Shown: in pieces, positions 1 to 15,100 of the stretch
How the letters are laid out: the number at the start of each line of letters is the position of its first letter
Numbering within the stretch: the first letter of the stretch is position 1
Origin: Diadema setosum
Taxonomy: Eukaryota; Echinodermata; Echinoidea; Diadematoida; Diadematidae
Reading direction: 5' to 3'
DNA: 64,000 nucleotides
Assembly: GCF_964275005.1 (NCBI RefSeq)
Contig: NC_092685.1
Span: forward strand, 14,578,571-14,642,570
Notes under the pieces: generated by a model
What the model was told of the DNA's origin: nothing
The model's input: only the letters and a program-made list of their open reading frames with translations
Databases searched by the model: none
Made by a program: the position numbers and the translations under genes

Positions 1-2699
1 TTACGGTGACTGACAATTATGTGTAGCAGGTCACTATCGTATGTTAAAACAAGAAGTAAAACTGTATATGGTCCCACAGCGAGATGAATTGAAGTCTATG
101 CATCATTAGAACAATCTATAATAACCCCTCAAAACCCTGAGCTTGTTCTCAGGTTTGTAATTTAAAATACTTTTTTTTTAATGACTAGCAACATCAAATC
201 ACTAATAAGACAACAAAATCAACCATTTAACTTGACCTACATTCATCTCAGTGACAGATGGAGCGCTAAAGAGAGAATTTCATTACAAAGGGTGATATCC
301 AATAAACAAATGAATCAAAAGGAGCTGAAATGTTAACAACAGATGTTTGAAATGGTGTATGAAAAATATGTCTGTGAGATATAGACTCTGGCAGCAAAAT
401 ACTTTGTACCATGCTGGTGGAAGTTCAGAATAGACCTTTGTAGCAGAATGTAGCAAAGGCCGAACTTTTCCCATATAAGTTAATTTTTGCGCTTGGCCAG
501 TTCAGATGAATTTCGTGTGTTTTTACTTTCTGATGGTCATAACAATTGAGTGACCACTTAATAGCAGCTCACTGCTGCCATGGCAGTCAAGGGTTTTGGC
601 AGCACATAAAGGTAGCATTATGACAGCACATTGACTCACTCTACAGGACTAGGGAACATGAAGAAAACTTATATCAACAGTTATTCCCTGCAATATATGC
701 CTACATGTACCTTGTGATCAAAGCAACAAAATGATAAATTATAAACAAGCAAAAAAAAAAACTGTGCACTTTTATTTTCATGCTAGTTTCATTTTGTGCA
801 AAATTCACATAAAAATTTGCATTCCACAAAAATTTCCACCTTTGCAGTACTTTGAATAAATGAGCGGGAGGTTTAGTTTTAGTGCTGTAATGCTTACTGG
901 AAATACACCTTTTCTTGGGGGGGGGGGGGTGGCTCACAGCACAGATATGTTCTCACACACATACATAATTATCCCCATAATTCGCAACTAAATGCCAAAA
1001 TTTACCTTAAAAGATATCATATTTTGGTTCTTCTCTAAGATGCCCTGAGGAAAATGATGTCATATTGAGCAGATACTTCGCAATCTCACAGCCTAAACCC
1101 TGGGATAATTTAGCCACTTCTATAATCCAGATGGCTTTTGGCCATCTCCAATAGTTGCAACCCTTCACCTACTTCCCAGAGAGAAGTAGGGTGGGGGGGG
1201 GGGGGGGAGGGAGGGCACTGCAATCCCACATAGCAATGTGCACTATCTCCCTTCCCTGGGAATGTGTCCCTTGCTTGCTCTCACGGGTGAGGTGAGGATC
1301 TTTCTATGACAGGGTTTCTACACCCAAAGCAGGTGCCATATTACCAAACACACTAGAAGATCTGAGAAACAGAGGGTGTGAATGTCTGTCTCCTTCCAAG
1401 GACGCTGGTGTCATGGCTAGGACATGAATCAAGGTCCAACCAATCAGCAAACTAAGTGTGCATACCAACAGATCTAATCAATAAAAAAATTGATAGGAGA
1501 CGTCTCCTTTATGACTTCCAGATCTTCCAAGGCAAAAGAAGTGCAGCTGACATCTTCCCTGAGATTGAGCGCCGATTCCGAGAATTGATTTGACCTTGGC
1601 CGTGAAGGTGGATATAAGAAGCCTGTTGTGGCATCCCCAGACATATCATCTGGGCTCGGCATAGCTGGCAGTAACTGGCCCCCGCGAACCAGACCCTGAC
1701 AACAACCCAATCACATCTGATGTCTCTTTTACCCGATGGGCGTTATGCCAGACCAGGGCTACAGACGCATCGTTTGAGGGGGGGACAAATTACCCCATCA
1801 ACTTGTACATTTTCATTTTCCGATCGGCGGCCAGTTGGGATTGCCATCACCAGGCCGCCTGATGACTAATCCTGGTCAGCGTTCGGCAAAATTAGACCAT
1901 GACGACTTTAGCACAGTGCGGCGTGATGGAAATCTGTGCACAAAGCTATTCTGTGTCTTCCTCGTTTCCGTTCCACGATGACAGATAGATGGCCAACTAA
2001 TAAGTGCACTGCATGACTTAATCCACCACACATATTTGGCTCTGCACTGAACTTTGCCTATCACACTTCTTTTTCCGGGCAAGCCGGACTCCTCTCTAAA
2101 ATTCAGCTGAAACTCATTTATCGCTATGTACATGTATGTGAACAACTTTTTATTTTGCTGTTGTAAAAAGATTTGCACATCCCACTTTGTTCTTGGAAAC
2201 ACGGACTGCACTGACCAGACATATTGTACTGTAGACTCCCTAGGACTGCTTACACACACCTACATGTCTGCAAATATGTTGGGATACACAGGTTTCTTTC
2301 AACAATGACATACTGAGTGAACTCTCCCTCCCCTTTCCCCTTCTTCCACACCCCATGATGACTTTTGTTCCAGCCTTTATACACTATCTAAAACAGACAG
2401 ACCCTCTGAGGATCAAATGTGAGTTTTGAAGAGATTATTTTGCCTACAAATTATTGCAAATTTATGGTAGTAAAATATTTTTCCATAAATATAATTATGC
2501 TTCCAATCAAATTCCCCTGATCCATCACAAACCATACAACACCATCAGATTTTTGGAAGGTTCTATTCAGCTCAAGCTGCATATAGTGTACTAGTATATA
2601 CCAGATAACAGTGTTTACGGTTGTATTTTGGGGTTATTCTTTGTGTTTTTTGGGTACATCTGCATTTTCTATTATATGGGAACAAATGAAGCACTCAAA
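1..2699. other. No gene recognised; probable continuation of an LRRC57 intron
   Basis: I searched the minus strand for the missing LRRC57 C-terminal exon (LEENCLxLS, AVEGNLF and GYDKYMERF-type motifs) and found none. The stretch holds short G homopolymers (about 918-930 and 1191-1207) and no repeat family that I recognise. Confidence 0.4.
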
Positions 2700-2862
2700 T
2701 GCTTATTAGCAAGCTACCACAGGACCACTAACCCTAGATCCCCTCCAAAGTACTAGGCAAGGAAAATGCCTTGCCTAGGGCAACAACTACAGCTGCCAGG
2801 GGACTTGAACCTCATGATAGAGAATCTGTGTCTTTTCCACAGAGCCGCAATAGTTCCTCAGT
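2700..2862 (-). repeat. tRNA-derived SINE-like fragment
   Basis: On the minus strand, GGTTCAAGTCC (a pol III B-box match) at about 2802-2812 is preceded by CGGCTCTGTGGAAAAGAC, a decayed A-box region. It lies right beside LRRC57 exon 3. It is not a functional tRNA because the arms do not pair. Confidence 0.4.
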
Positions 2863-2891
2863 ACAACCAAGCTCATCCTTCCACCCCTCAC

Positions 2892-3160
2892 CTGGTTCTG
2901 GTTAAGGTTGATCTCAATGGCCTGCACGCCCCCGCATCCTGATGGAATCTCCGTGATGGCATTGGAGGAGAGGTCCAGGACGTCCAGATGCCGCAGCGCC
3001 GAGATCTCCAGCGGGAACTGCTTGATGCCGTTGCCCGAGAGGGTGAGCGTCTTGAGCGCCGCCAGCCTGGATATGGAGGGTGGGATGGTGGTCAGTCGGT
3101 TCCGGGACAAGGACAGCGTGTCCAGCTTCTTCAGGGCAAATATGTCCTCTGGCAGGGAGG
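2892..3160 (-). CDS. LRRC57: LRRC57 exon 3 (central leucine-rich repeats)
   Basis: The acceptor is CTCCTCCCAG and the donor GTGAGG; 269 nt end in phase 0. It encodes [20 protein letters not shown], then [33 protein letters not shown] and the closing INLNQNQ, collinear with the vertebrate family. The exon is GC-rich compared with its flanks. Confidence 0.93.
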
Positions 3161-6100
3161 CTGGGAGGAGGAGGGGGAGAGAGCAGGACATAAAAATAAT
3201 GATGAAGAACACATCCATGATTCCTGAGTGCTTGGAATGGTTTATGAGGGTCTGGCTACTCAAAGATGACCTGAGAGGGATGGTTGAAATGTAGAGTAAC
3301 ATGCATTATCTACCAAGGGAAGCCTTGTTGATCTTTGCCTTGATAGCGTGTGTTCATAATAGTATAATATTGGCCAAATACATGCACCTACAACAGGTAT
3401 AGACTAGCTACCCATCATGCATGCAAGACTGGTTGCATGCAGGGGCCAGCAATACCAAAAGATTGCAAAACTGTTGTCCTGTAGTGGGGTTGGTACTTTT
3501 TTTTTAATGAAAATAGTTGCGATAAATGTCTGTGAGTAGTGTATCTGTCATACAGCCAAAAAAATAAATAAATAAATGAAATAAAATAAAATCTTGCCTG
3601 GAAGTACCCTTTTTATTTAAAAGGGAAAGTGTACGCATTTTGTTGACAAAATCCATGTTTAATTGATAGCAACATTCATACAACATGCAATAGAAAAATG
3701 CCCAAACACCATTTAATACACACTTAAATGTATCAACATGTAACTACGAACTGAACAAGGCGATAAAAAGTAAACACTGTGAGAGAGTCCATAAAACTTT
3801 GTCTCTCACAAGAGTTAAATACTGCTGAAGGCAGAGGACTTCCGCCAATCTCTGAGACTTCAACTCACACAAAGTTTACTGGCAACATATCATATGAAAT
3901 TGGTCATTGAACCCTGCAATCTGCATGAGAGAATTTGTCAGCACAATTCAAGCATTTTGAGAATGCAGAATCTATCACTAGATTCAGCTCTCTGCCACAC
4001 AAAGAGTGAGACAGTGGGAGAATATAAACTACTTGTACTTGATGACTTTTTTTTTAAAGTTAGAAAATAATTATTTTGAAATTGAATGCTTAGTTGATGC
4101 ATTCAAACATTTTAAACAGTTTGTACTACATAAATGACTTTTTTTCAAAACTCAAAACTTTGAACACACACACACACACACAAAAAAAAATAGATATAAA
4201 AATGGGATGCATAGTGATGAAAACTTGTTCAGAGATTTCAATGCTCTGGTTTTATTTTGAATGTAAAGTCATTTCAGATTTTAACAACTTAATGCAATAC
4301 TGTTACATATGCCATATATTAAGGGAGTCTGATTTTTTGCAAATTTGGACTTCTTCATGATTTTGTAAGTGACTAAAGACACAATCTTGGAGTACAATAA
4401 CAAACAAAGAAATATACATGTGCATGTCACATTTATGTCAGGATCAGAGTTAATATTTTAGCATATTTTTACATTTGCAAAAAGCACCTAACATAAGTTG
4501 GCAAAATATACAGCGCATACGGTATATTATCACACTAACCCCTTTCATACTTCTGTTGTCAGGAATGAAAAATTCACAAATGATGAGGGTTTCACAGAAA
4601 TCTCTGATCTGAATGAAAAGTGCACCATGTTTCTGCTGCGGATTACAGCTTTTTCTTTGTTTACCTCACAGCTGCCAAACACACCTACCGAGTTCCCCTG
4701 CTGTTATGGTCACACACGCAAGCTGACATTACCTAAGTAATCACATTTACAAACTCATTCATCTCTGACATTTATAAACAAACATTTGCAGGATTAAATA
4801 AATATTCACATTTGACATTAGGCAGGCTGGCTTCGAGGAACCAATATCTCTCTGGCACCCCCTGCAAAACAAATCTCCCCCATACGCAGGCGGTACACTG
4901 ACTGACAATGTAATTGAATGCCCCCACTTCATCTGAGTACTAGCTTGCACTCACAAACCTTTCATCAGAACCATTAAAAATCAAACACATAAACACATGC
5001 TGAGGGGGGTTTTCGAATGGAATTATATGATAGAATGATTATTTGCTTGAGGAAATTGTAACATTTATTCTATGCAAAGTGGATGCAATATACACTTTGC
5101 ACATGGGCAGGCAGGCTCTAGTGTAAACACTGCTAAAAAAAAGGAAAGAAAAAAAATTGATCAATTCCACCAACTTACAGATTTTATGGTACTGGTATAT
5201 TTGAATTTGTTTAATTCAAATGTTGGATATATATACATGTTGAATTGGAATGTTTCTAGCATACCTTGAACTGAAAAATAATGGCACCACATTGACCATC
5301 ATTAAACCTTCATAAAATATTTCTGGGATTTACTGTCACATGGCTGAGATGGCAAATCTAGGTGAAACCTTAACTTTTCATCCTACAAGGTGTTCATACT
5401 GAGTAAAAGAAGAAATACTAGAGATGTCGCTATGGTGACTGGTATGCCTCCGCTATAATGCATGGTTCTCCTTATAGGTCTATAGTACAATGTCTTTACA
5501 ATAATTGGCAAAATATTAAAATGACAGATTTGTCACAAATGTGCTAAATGTTCACTTTCCTTGAACTAGGCTTAATTGGCTGAATGGCTAAATTGTCTAA
5601 GAGTGCAGGTATTTGGCAATTGAAGGGTTTTTACTAACTTGACTTTTGACCCTTTTATAAGTTTATGCATTGAGTAATTTTCAAGGTATGGAGAAAAAGT
5701 GTCATTTCAGTATTAAATGGTAAAACATTAGTATTTAAACCTGGCCTTTGACCCTTGACTTTTGACTTAAAGACCATAAATTCAAAGGTCAAGTGAAATT
5801 TAGCACTTTCACTTGACCTTTTGAAATTTGACCTTTTGGAAAGAAACTTCCCAGAGAATCTCCATTGGGTAATACATGTATATATCAAGTTTCAAGAAAA
5901 ATCCTGCAGGCATTGCATAAATATGAGGGAAGAAGTGACATTTTGAGGAGTTGACCTTGACCTTTGACCCATGACCCCCAACATATAAATTCCCTAGATA
6001 ATCACTGTCAGTCAGTACATGCACATATACTAAGTTCCATTAAGATACCACGAACCATTTGTGAGATATAGGGAAAAACATGAAATTTCAAAATTTTTTA

Positions 6101-9100
6101 CTTGACCTTTGACCTCATGACCCAAAACTCTCTCTGGAGAATCTTTATTTGGTAGTACATATGTATACACTAAGTTTAAGGAAAATACCTGTAGGCATTG
6201 CATGGATATGGGGGAAAGAGTGAAATTTTTTAGCATTTGACCTTGACCTTTTGACCTTTGACCTTTGGCATGTGCGCCTAGAAGTTGATAGGCACAACTT
6301 TGCCGACTCATCACACATGCCAAGTTTCATTATGATACCTCAGACAGTTTTTTAGTTACGCTGTCCACAAAATTGATTACGGACAGACGGACGGACAACC
6401 CGAAAACATAATGCCTCCCGGCTCCGGCACCACTTTGTGGCGGAGGTATAATAAAATTCCACAGAGTAACTAGCTCAAAAACCATGAAGAGTAGGCCAAA
6501 ATGAATTTCCACTCCTCTACAAAGTTTAAAAGAGAATGCTTTCAGTGTTTTATGATGGCATGAGAAACTTTCTTCTTTTCCAGCCAAAGTCAATGAAACA
6601 TCCACCAAGTGATGTCTATTTTTTCTTTTACTATTTATTAATTCAAGATTACCTGAATATGCCAAAGCACTTCATTTTACAGTAGAAAAGCACCTAGACA
6701 GCATAGAGCTTCACCAAGTAGTTTATTTCCACCCATGTACACATATCATACATGTATACATATGCTAAACATGGCTCTATTTCCTAAAAATAAAGAATCC
6801 TCTCTAATGCCTCTACCTTTTGTACTGACCGAGACGGGTAGCTTCTCAATTTGGATTTCATCAGAAACATAGCACCATTCATGCCCTTTTAAAGTTTATT
6901 GACCACGCTGCGCATACTATTTATAATCATTCTCATATTATTGGTATCTTCCTGGACTTCTCCAAGGCCTTTCGATACGATTAATCATGAAATATTACTT
7001 TATAAACTGTCTCATTATGGAATACGGGGGAAGGCCTTGGAGTGGTTCAGGAGTTACCTACAAAACCGTAAACAATACGTATCTCTGAACGAGAACAGCT
7101 CGAGTTTAGAATTCATTAAATGTGGCGTCCCACAGGGTAGTTTATTAGGACCTTTACTTTTTATCATCTATATTAATGATTTTTGCAGATCATCTGACAT
7201 ACTCTCAATATTCCATTGTCCTCTTTGTTGACGTTGTATTTTTCTCTAATTTTACCTTATCTTAATTATGGACTCTTAGCGTGGGGTAGTGCCCATCAAA
7301 ATTTACTAGATAAACTACTGTTATTACAAAAAAAGGCTATTCGTATTATTTGTGGCGTCCCGCCACGTTCCCATACAGAGCCATTATTTACTAAATATAA
7401 GATTTTGAAAATTAAAGCTTTGTATTTTTTTCAACTTGGTCAGATAATGTTTAATTACAATGTAAATGCACTTCCCAGTATTTTCAATTCAATGTTCCCT
7501 CAGAACCAGTCTTTTCATAATTATCCCACTAGACAATCTAATGAGTTTCATTTACCCCTCCTGAGAACTTTATTGGCTCAGAATACATTTATATATACCG
7601 GTCCTAGATTTTGGAACTCACTAAGCTGCGAAATGAAAAATTCCCAATCTTTGTATTCTTTTAAGCGCAAGTTGAAATCTTTTCTATTAAATCCTCCCTG
7701 ATATGCTTTTTTTTTTTCATTAGCTATAGATTTGTCAACCTCAGGGTTCATCATTCACCCATCCACCAATCATTCAACCACTAAACTCATTATTAAGTAA
7801 TGAAGTAGCCATCTCAATCCTTGCACAGCTGCATGCAGCGCCAACTCTTATGAAGCACATTCTCTTCCATCCCCTGTTCCATTTCCCTTGTTCAGCGTGT
7901 AGGCATTCTCTCATTCTCTCTTTTTCTTTCTTTCCTTCCATTCTTTTCATCTATTCTGGCAAGTTGCGTCATGCTGTTGTGTTTCTCCTGTTGTATACTA
8001 TATTTGTGACAAGTGTTTGTAAATAAGTAATTCATAAGTGTTATGAGTGGTTTACAATATACAAGCTTTGCTTTTTAGTGGACCTCTCTATTTTTTTTCC
8101 AACTGAAGCATAACTTTGTATCATTTTTTTTTTTGCCAGTATGCGCTCTTATGTTTATCGATATCATTTATCTATGGCAAAGGCAAATGTTTTTGTTTAT
8201 GATGTAATACCTGATTTATCTTGTGTTATGATTTGTTGGAAAAGGAAGAATGAAAATAAATAAATTGAATTGAATTGAATTGAATAGCTTCGGCAGTGAT
8301 GTGCTTGAGAAAATGTCATTTTTTGCTGATGCCTCGAGCGTGGTACACTCAGTGCACGTATACGCATCTCAGATATGTGCAGCTAGAATTCCCTAATTTG
8401 TTGGCCCTATTTCCCAGTGATAAAGAATCCTTTTAAAAATTCGAAAAAAAAAATCCTGGATCCAGGTGGTGATCTGGATCACTACCAAAATTTAATCTTC
8501 TGTTTCTTGTGTCATCGTCAACTTTCCTGAAAATTTCCTCTAAATTTGTTCATAACCTTTTGAGTAATTTTGCACACAGACAGACAGACAGACAAATATA
8601 CAGAGAGGCAGACAAACAAGCAATGCTGATAAAAGCATAATGCTGCTTGGTAGAGGTAATAAGTACAGCCAGTGAGTAGAATAAGAGACTGCTGCTGTGA
8701 ATTACAAATAAAAAGAAAAAATATCTGTATCCATTTGTTCTTTTTCAAACCTTGATGTACGCAGGGAGGTGGCTTTCCACCTCCCTGATGTACGTGACAA
8801 ACATCTGCACAGTTCATGGGAACACACTGATGAAACAAAGGCCTGTGCACTGAGGGGATTGCACCGATAAACAATTGTACGATTCAGCACATAGATGCCA
8901 TCAAAGCAGTACAATATTTAGCCCACGGGGGATGTTTGGAGGATGGCTTCTTACACTTTGGACTGTGGTGTCATGCACAAAGAGCAGTTCATAAGCTATT
9001 CCTGGTCCAGAACCAAAGGGGTCATGGTCCACCGTTGCCTTGCCCGTCAATCAACCATCGAACTGGCTGGTAGGATCAGAAGGTTACACAATCAAAACAC

Positions 9101-12100
9101 TCCCATCATTGCAGATATTTCTTATTTCTTGTTTGTCTTTCCTTCTGTTGAAAAGATTTGTATACAAAATTATCCACTCCCACTTGACATGGAACTATCA
9201 TTACTATAAAAAAAAAAAGAGAGAAAAATACAATAAAAACAAGAACTGCTGTGCTAATTGACAAGACCAGAACTTGAGGTGAGGCTGCACTATGGTATGA
9301 TGGTGTGCAGCATAGCGCACTTCAGCAGCTGTCGTCACAAATGCTAGGGTTCATGTTTTTCCATTTCTCCACCAAAGTTCTCCAGCGCATTGAACTGCAC
9401 GTCAAGCGGAACACCTAATGCAATTGCTTCATCTATCCCTCTCCCCTGTGATGGGTAAACACGGCTGAAATATTGGACATCTTTATATGGATACATGGGC
9501 ATTGAAAGAACGAATTCCAGCAAACATTCTTAAATCTCAAATTTCAAAGACTAGGTGCAAAATGGGATGAGGGGAATGGGAGGGGGGTGCAGGGCATCCC
9601 AATCAGGAAAAATTTAGCCAGTGATGGAATTTAGAAACAACATGCTATTCTTGGGGTGGCCAGGAGAAAATGCAATTCCCAGATCAGTGGCAAGCAATCA
9701 CAGCAAACAAGGGGCCCGTGTGGAATACCATGGGATTAAGTCTTTAAGGTGCAAATGAACTTGAATTGGCGGAGGTGCCGGCCTGGTGTACTGGGAGTGG
9801 CAGTCATCCCGGACAATTAGATCTGGGTGTACGTGAGCCGGCGATCCTGCTGTGCCGTTTGATGTGGTCTGGTCTCTCGCCTCCATCTGTTGCAGCTATC
9901 ACCATATGCGCTAAGACAAGATGCAAGATGCCCTGGTTGCTAGGCGAGGACCGGATGACAAAAGCTTCTTTCCTTCATCATTCCCCTGGTGTATCATCCT
10001 CTCAAGTCCCTTAGAGAGCTCAAGCTCACTTTTCTCAGTGTACAGAAAATTGTGAAAACAGCTTACTTATCATCCTCCTCCTTAAGCTGTCTTCAAGATT
10101 AACCGAATCTTCCTACACAAAGATTCCTGCAAGTTTTGGCAAAATAAAAACATGCATTGTACCATACCAGTTTACCACAACAATATGTGGAATGAAATAT
10201 GAAATATTAAAAAAAACTAGCAAAATAGAGTCATATCTAAAACATCCCTTGCACAGTGGAGATTCATTCATAATAATGTAAAACTAGAGTAATTTCACTC
10301 GTGCACACATTCAACTGGGATGGTTCTGCTTTCTCACCATGGCACTATACTGTCTTTACATGGAATTCAATTTCCACCTTGATGAGTCTATTGATCTTGA
10401 AAACTGACCTTACCGATTGACCTATAATCCTCTATGTGCACAAAATTATTTTTAAAGGGGCCCTTAAATCCAAATGCATGTTGATTTGTGTTGATTTATG
10501 ATACCCTCAACATCACTTTTGCGGTGAAACGAATATCTAGAAACATTCCATATATTTTTAATGATTTTTTCTTCTATTTTTCTTCAGATTACTTGGGAAC
10601 GCCCACAAAAATCCTTCCAAACCAATATTCTTGAGATGACCTCATCCGTCAATCATTGCTAAAGTACTGAAATGTTTAACAAAAGACACTGGAATGCACC
10701 TTCCCCTCGACTCATCATAACTTGCATGTTCCCTCACCATGTCTTTTGTTCGTCACAAGTATCACAGAAAACTGACCTTACTGATTAACCTATAATCCTC
10801 TACATGCACAAGATTATTTTTAAAGGGGCCCTGAAATCCAAATGCATGTTGATTTGTGTCGATTTATGATACCCTCAACATCACTTTTGCAGTGAAACGA
10901 ATATCTAGAAACATTCCATATATTTTTCAATGATTTTTTCTTCTATTTTTCTTCGGGGTGAGTGCATTGGCCTTTGATCTTTATCTTGACGTATCACCAT
11001 AATTATCCACACCGATGAAAATCGGCAGGGGGTTATGTAAAGGGTTCCGTACTTTGTTTCTTTGTTTTTTTGTTTGTGTACAAGATAACAAGAGAACGGG
11101 TAAACGGATTTGAACAAAATGTTCAGGGAATGTTTGGATAATGACAGGAAAGAATCAATTAGATTTTGGTGATAATCGGTTGACCCTTGCAAATTCTGTG
11201 TGACCTTGAAGTTTTGACCCCATGGTACTGTATAGTGACCACTCCGAACATTTCATGTTTCTTACTTTGCGATTTTCCGCTACCATACGAAAACATAACT
11301 CCCAAACGATCCGACTTCGCTGCTCAAATGTTTGTAAGAATTCCATAATTAACGTTTATTTGAGGGACTATGTCCTTCTGGATTTATGAAAGTTTGCTCT
11401 CCATCGTGACAAACTGGCCCGTATTTGGTGATTTTTCAAATTAATATTGATTCTTTTTTTTCGTTGGAGGAGCATTCCTCAATCATGAAAAAATTTGCTC
11501 GGTCCCAGTCACACTGCACGATATGCGCACTCAATGTCAATGCGTGTTCAAGGCCGCTAAAAATGCATCGCGCTCTACCCTGTTGGCGCAAAATTGTATC
11601 GGGGACATTGCGGTGGTCGTTGGTGACTGAATACTGGTGCAGTAGACATTTGCATTCAACCCTTGCATTGAATAATTGCCATAGGGGTAATTGCCCAGGG
11701 GGTACGTAAATTTTGTTTTTTCTTTTGCACTTTTGTGGATACCATCAAAGATCGTACACTCATACGACCTTTGATACCATCACACTCTCGACTTGCTATA
11801 TAAGCAAAATATCCCGCAAGAAAACGGTGTATTTCTTGATTTTTCGCACTTTTTTGGCGACCCGTAGACCCTTCTCTTGAAACTGGACTTAATTCGTGCG
11901 CGCTTGGAAAAGTTCTGATTCTGCACTTTTGACGGTGGAATTTGGGTTTTTCAATGGATTTTTGGAGGAGACTAAAGGACTTTCCTGTTGTGAATGAGTG
12001 TTCCAGTATGTGTAATAATGTGATTTGCGTGTGATGTGACTTTAAGAATCAAAGATCGTACACTGAAGTGTACGATCTTTGGTAGAACTCACTGGCTGGT

Positions 12101-15100
12101 GATAAGTGATACTGGTAAGTGACCGAATTCTGGCAGGTGACCGAATGCATAGTATGTTTACCCCGACTCTGTAGCGCTGCTACGGCGTGGGTCTGCCGCC
12201 TTTGACGGCCCCTCTAGTTATTTCATGTAAATACAAGTCTGCTTTATATTTTTACCCATCCTTTAAAATAATACCACTGATTACTCCCGGCTGAAGTTAC
12301 ATAAAAAATATGCCATTTTTAGAAAAAGTTTCATGACCTTTGACATTCACTTTTTAATAGGGATTCACCCAAAATCTAATCAGCCTCAATCTATACCCCA
12401 CGTTGCATAGCTGGGAGAGGTATGAAGAAAATCCACAGTACAACCATTCCATAATGTGATAATGACATCTGGACCAGAAGGATGAACAATCCCACATGAT
12501 GCATACACCTAACTATTATTGTGAATTTCACATAATTTTCATTTCTCATGCAAATTCCAGGTCAAAGCAATGGAAATTATTGAAGAAAATCAGAGCTGAA
12601 AGAGACCTACATTTATAGGACTTTTTTTATAGATTTATGAATGGAGCAAACAAATATGAAGAAGTGATGAAAGTGAATAAAGAACTGACGAGCTCTGTTT
12701 CATTGTCAATATCACGATAAAATGGCACCCAAAGACTCACAATAAAATCTATGAAAACAACCTAGATCAGATGCATGTGTCATCTCTGCTCCAGTCACAG
12801 TAAATGTTTACCCACAGCAGTGGCAGAATTTCCATCTTGGTCTTACACTTCCCACTTCCTACTTCCTACTTCCTCATCAAGAGTTCTCAAATTATTACCT
12901 CCACCATGGAAGGAGGATATGTTGTTGTTGTTGTTGTTTTGGATTTAATGGCAATCAGTCATATGTTTTCATTGGCGTTGGTTCGTTTGTTTGTTAGTTT
13001 GGTTTTTGTTTGGTTGTTTGTTTGTTTGTCTGTGCGAAATATACTCAAACAGTTGTGAACGGATTTGAATGAAACTTGCAGGAAAAGTTGATATTGACAC
13101 AAGGAACAGATGATTAAAGTTTGGTAGTGATCCAGGAATTTTTATGGATTTTTTAAAGGATTTTTGTTATTTTGACAGATAGGGTCAATAAACTTGGGAG
13201 TTTAAGCTGCATGTATTTGAGGTTTGCATAATGTAGCTGGAAGCTGATGACGTAACAAAAGACTTCAATATTGGGAAATTGGGCAATTTTCAGCATGCAT
13301 GTATGAATGGAAATCACTGATCTCTATGGAAGAAGAAGATCAAGTAGTGAAAATTAGCTGCTTGGCCTCGGAGGTCTGCACTCTCAGAGTACTTTTCTCG
13401 TTAATATTCAAGAAGTGATGGGGGGGGGGGGGGGACATGGAACCTTCCAGGATATTTGTTGGGGAATAAGAATGGGTCAGTCTGTACATCTGATCTGATC
13501 CTCATTCACCATTAATTGACCAATATTCATTTCCGTGGAAGACAAACAGCCTCAGAGAGTGCAATTACTGCATACATCAGGCCTATATTATATATACAAC
13601 ACCTATTTAGAATGTACAGCTATCCGATTGGTCGATTGCCCATCACGTGACATCTAGTGAAAAGTTCCATTGCACGCTCTCTGGCTGTCAGCAGTGCAAT
13701 TTTGTTTGACCAAAATGTTCCACTGCATGTGATCTGATGTCACAATAAACAAACATGTGCCGCGCGCACTCAACAATTACAGTTGAATAAAGCACCTCTA
13801 TCTTTCACCTCGTGCGAAATCTTGTACTATTGCACTCATGACCATTCACTATTTGTATACTGTGCCACATGTAACAGCCTATCTAAGAGCCATTTCTCAC
13901 ACTGGGATGCTGGGCCTGCTTGACAAGTAACTACCTGGCAAGTTAAATCTCATGCCTCAGACTTTCTTTCTTCTTTTTTTTTGCCTTTTATTCCCAAAAT
14001 GAAATAGTAAATGCACATTTTTCTTCTTTTTTTAGCAATGTGCTTTAGGATTGAGCCATTCAAACAGTATTTTGGTATTTTCCAAGACTCTTGCTTTGTC
14101 TTCGGTTGCAGCTATTATCTCTACCCCCCCCCCCCCACCAAAAACAAACAAACAAACAAACAACAACAGCAATAACAAAACATCCAAATCCCTTGAGATT
14201 CATTTAAAGGGATGGTTCAGTATTGGTGGAGATGAGAATTGGGCTTTTAACTTTTTGCGAGATACCAAGAAAACACTTATGATATAGTACACAGCATACC
14301 ATTTAAGAGGAATTCAAAGTTTATTTGATGAAAATCGGGTTTGGAATGACTGACGAATCCAAAAACAAAGTAAAACAAAGGGATCGTAATAAAGTGTGGG
14401 TCCCACACTTTATTAGAATCGCTCTTTTTTGGATATCTCAGCCATTTCAAAACCAATTTTCATCAAATAAATGCTGAATTCCTCATAGAATTAAATGCTC
14501 TTCCATATTTCATAAAAGGTTTCTCATTATCTCACCAAAAAATGTTAGAAACCTGAAATCAGGTCTCAACCAAAACTATAAGATCCCTTTAAATGGACAG
14601 AGATACTCTGGAAGTTAAGCCAAGTCTACATGTACGTGACCACGCAAGGGGTTGTATACTGCAGTACTTCTCCCAGATGCCAACATAGCCAAATACATTC
14701 ATTAATGAAAATCATTCATGCAAAGGATCGCTAGTGTTTGAATAGCATGACATTGCACCAAAGACTACCTGCAATCCCTGAACAAATTTCCTTTAAAGAG
14801 CAAAGCAAAACAACAACAACAACAACAATAACTAAAAAATAAACAAACAAATAAAAAACACAAAAAACAAACAAAGGCTGGCAGGTTCCGCCTCACACAC
14901 TCAGAAAGGCGTATTAAACTTGGCATCTCTGTAAACATTTGGTATCGGTATATACCCACTCGATATATAAGAGGGCTGTTAGACTGATGAAGAGAGACAG
15001 TTCATGTTGGATTTTCTTCCCGGAAATGCCCATCAGGTGTTTTTTTTTTTTATGCCACACTGAGACTCGCTTTACCTCGTAGAGCCTGAGACTGAGAGCG

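Noticed and set aside
1474..1710. Candidate for the missing LRRC57 C-terminal exon
   Set aside because: The frame has a LEDLEVIKE stretch, but no leucine-rich repeat, no family end motif and no fitting acceptor phase.
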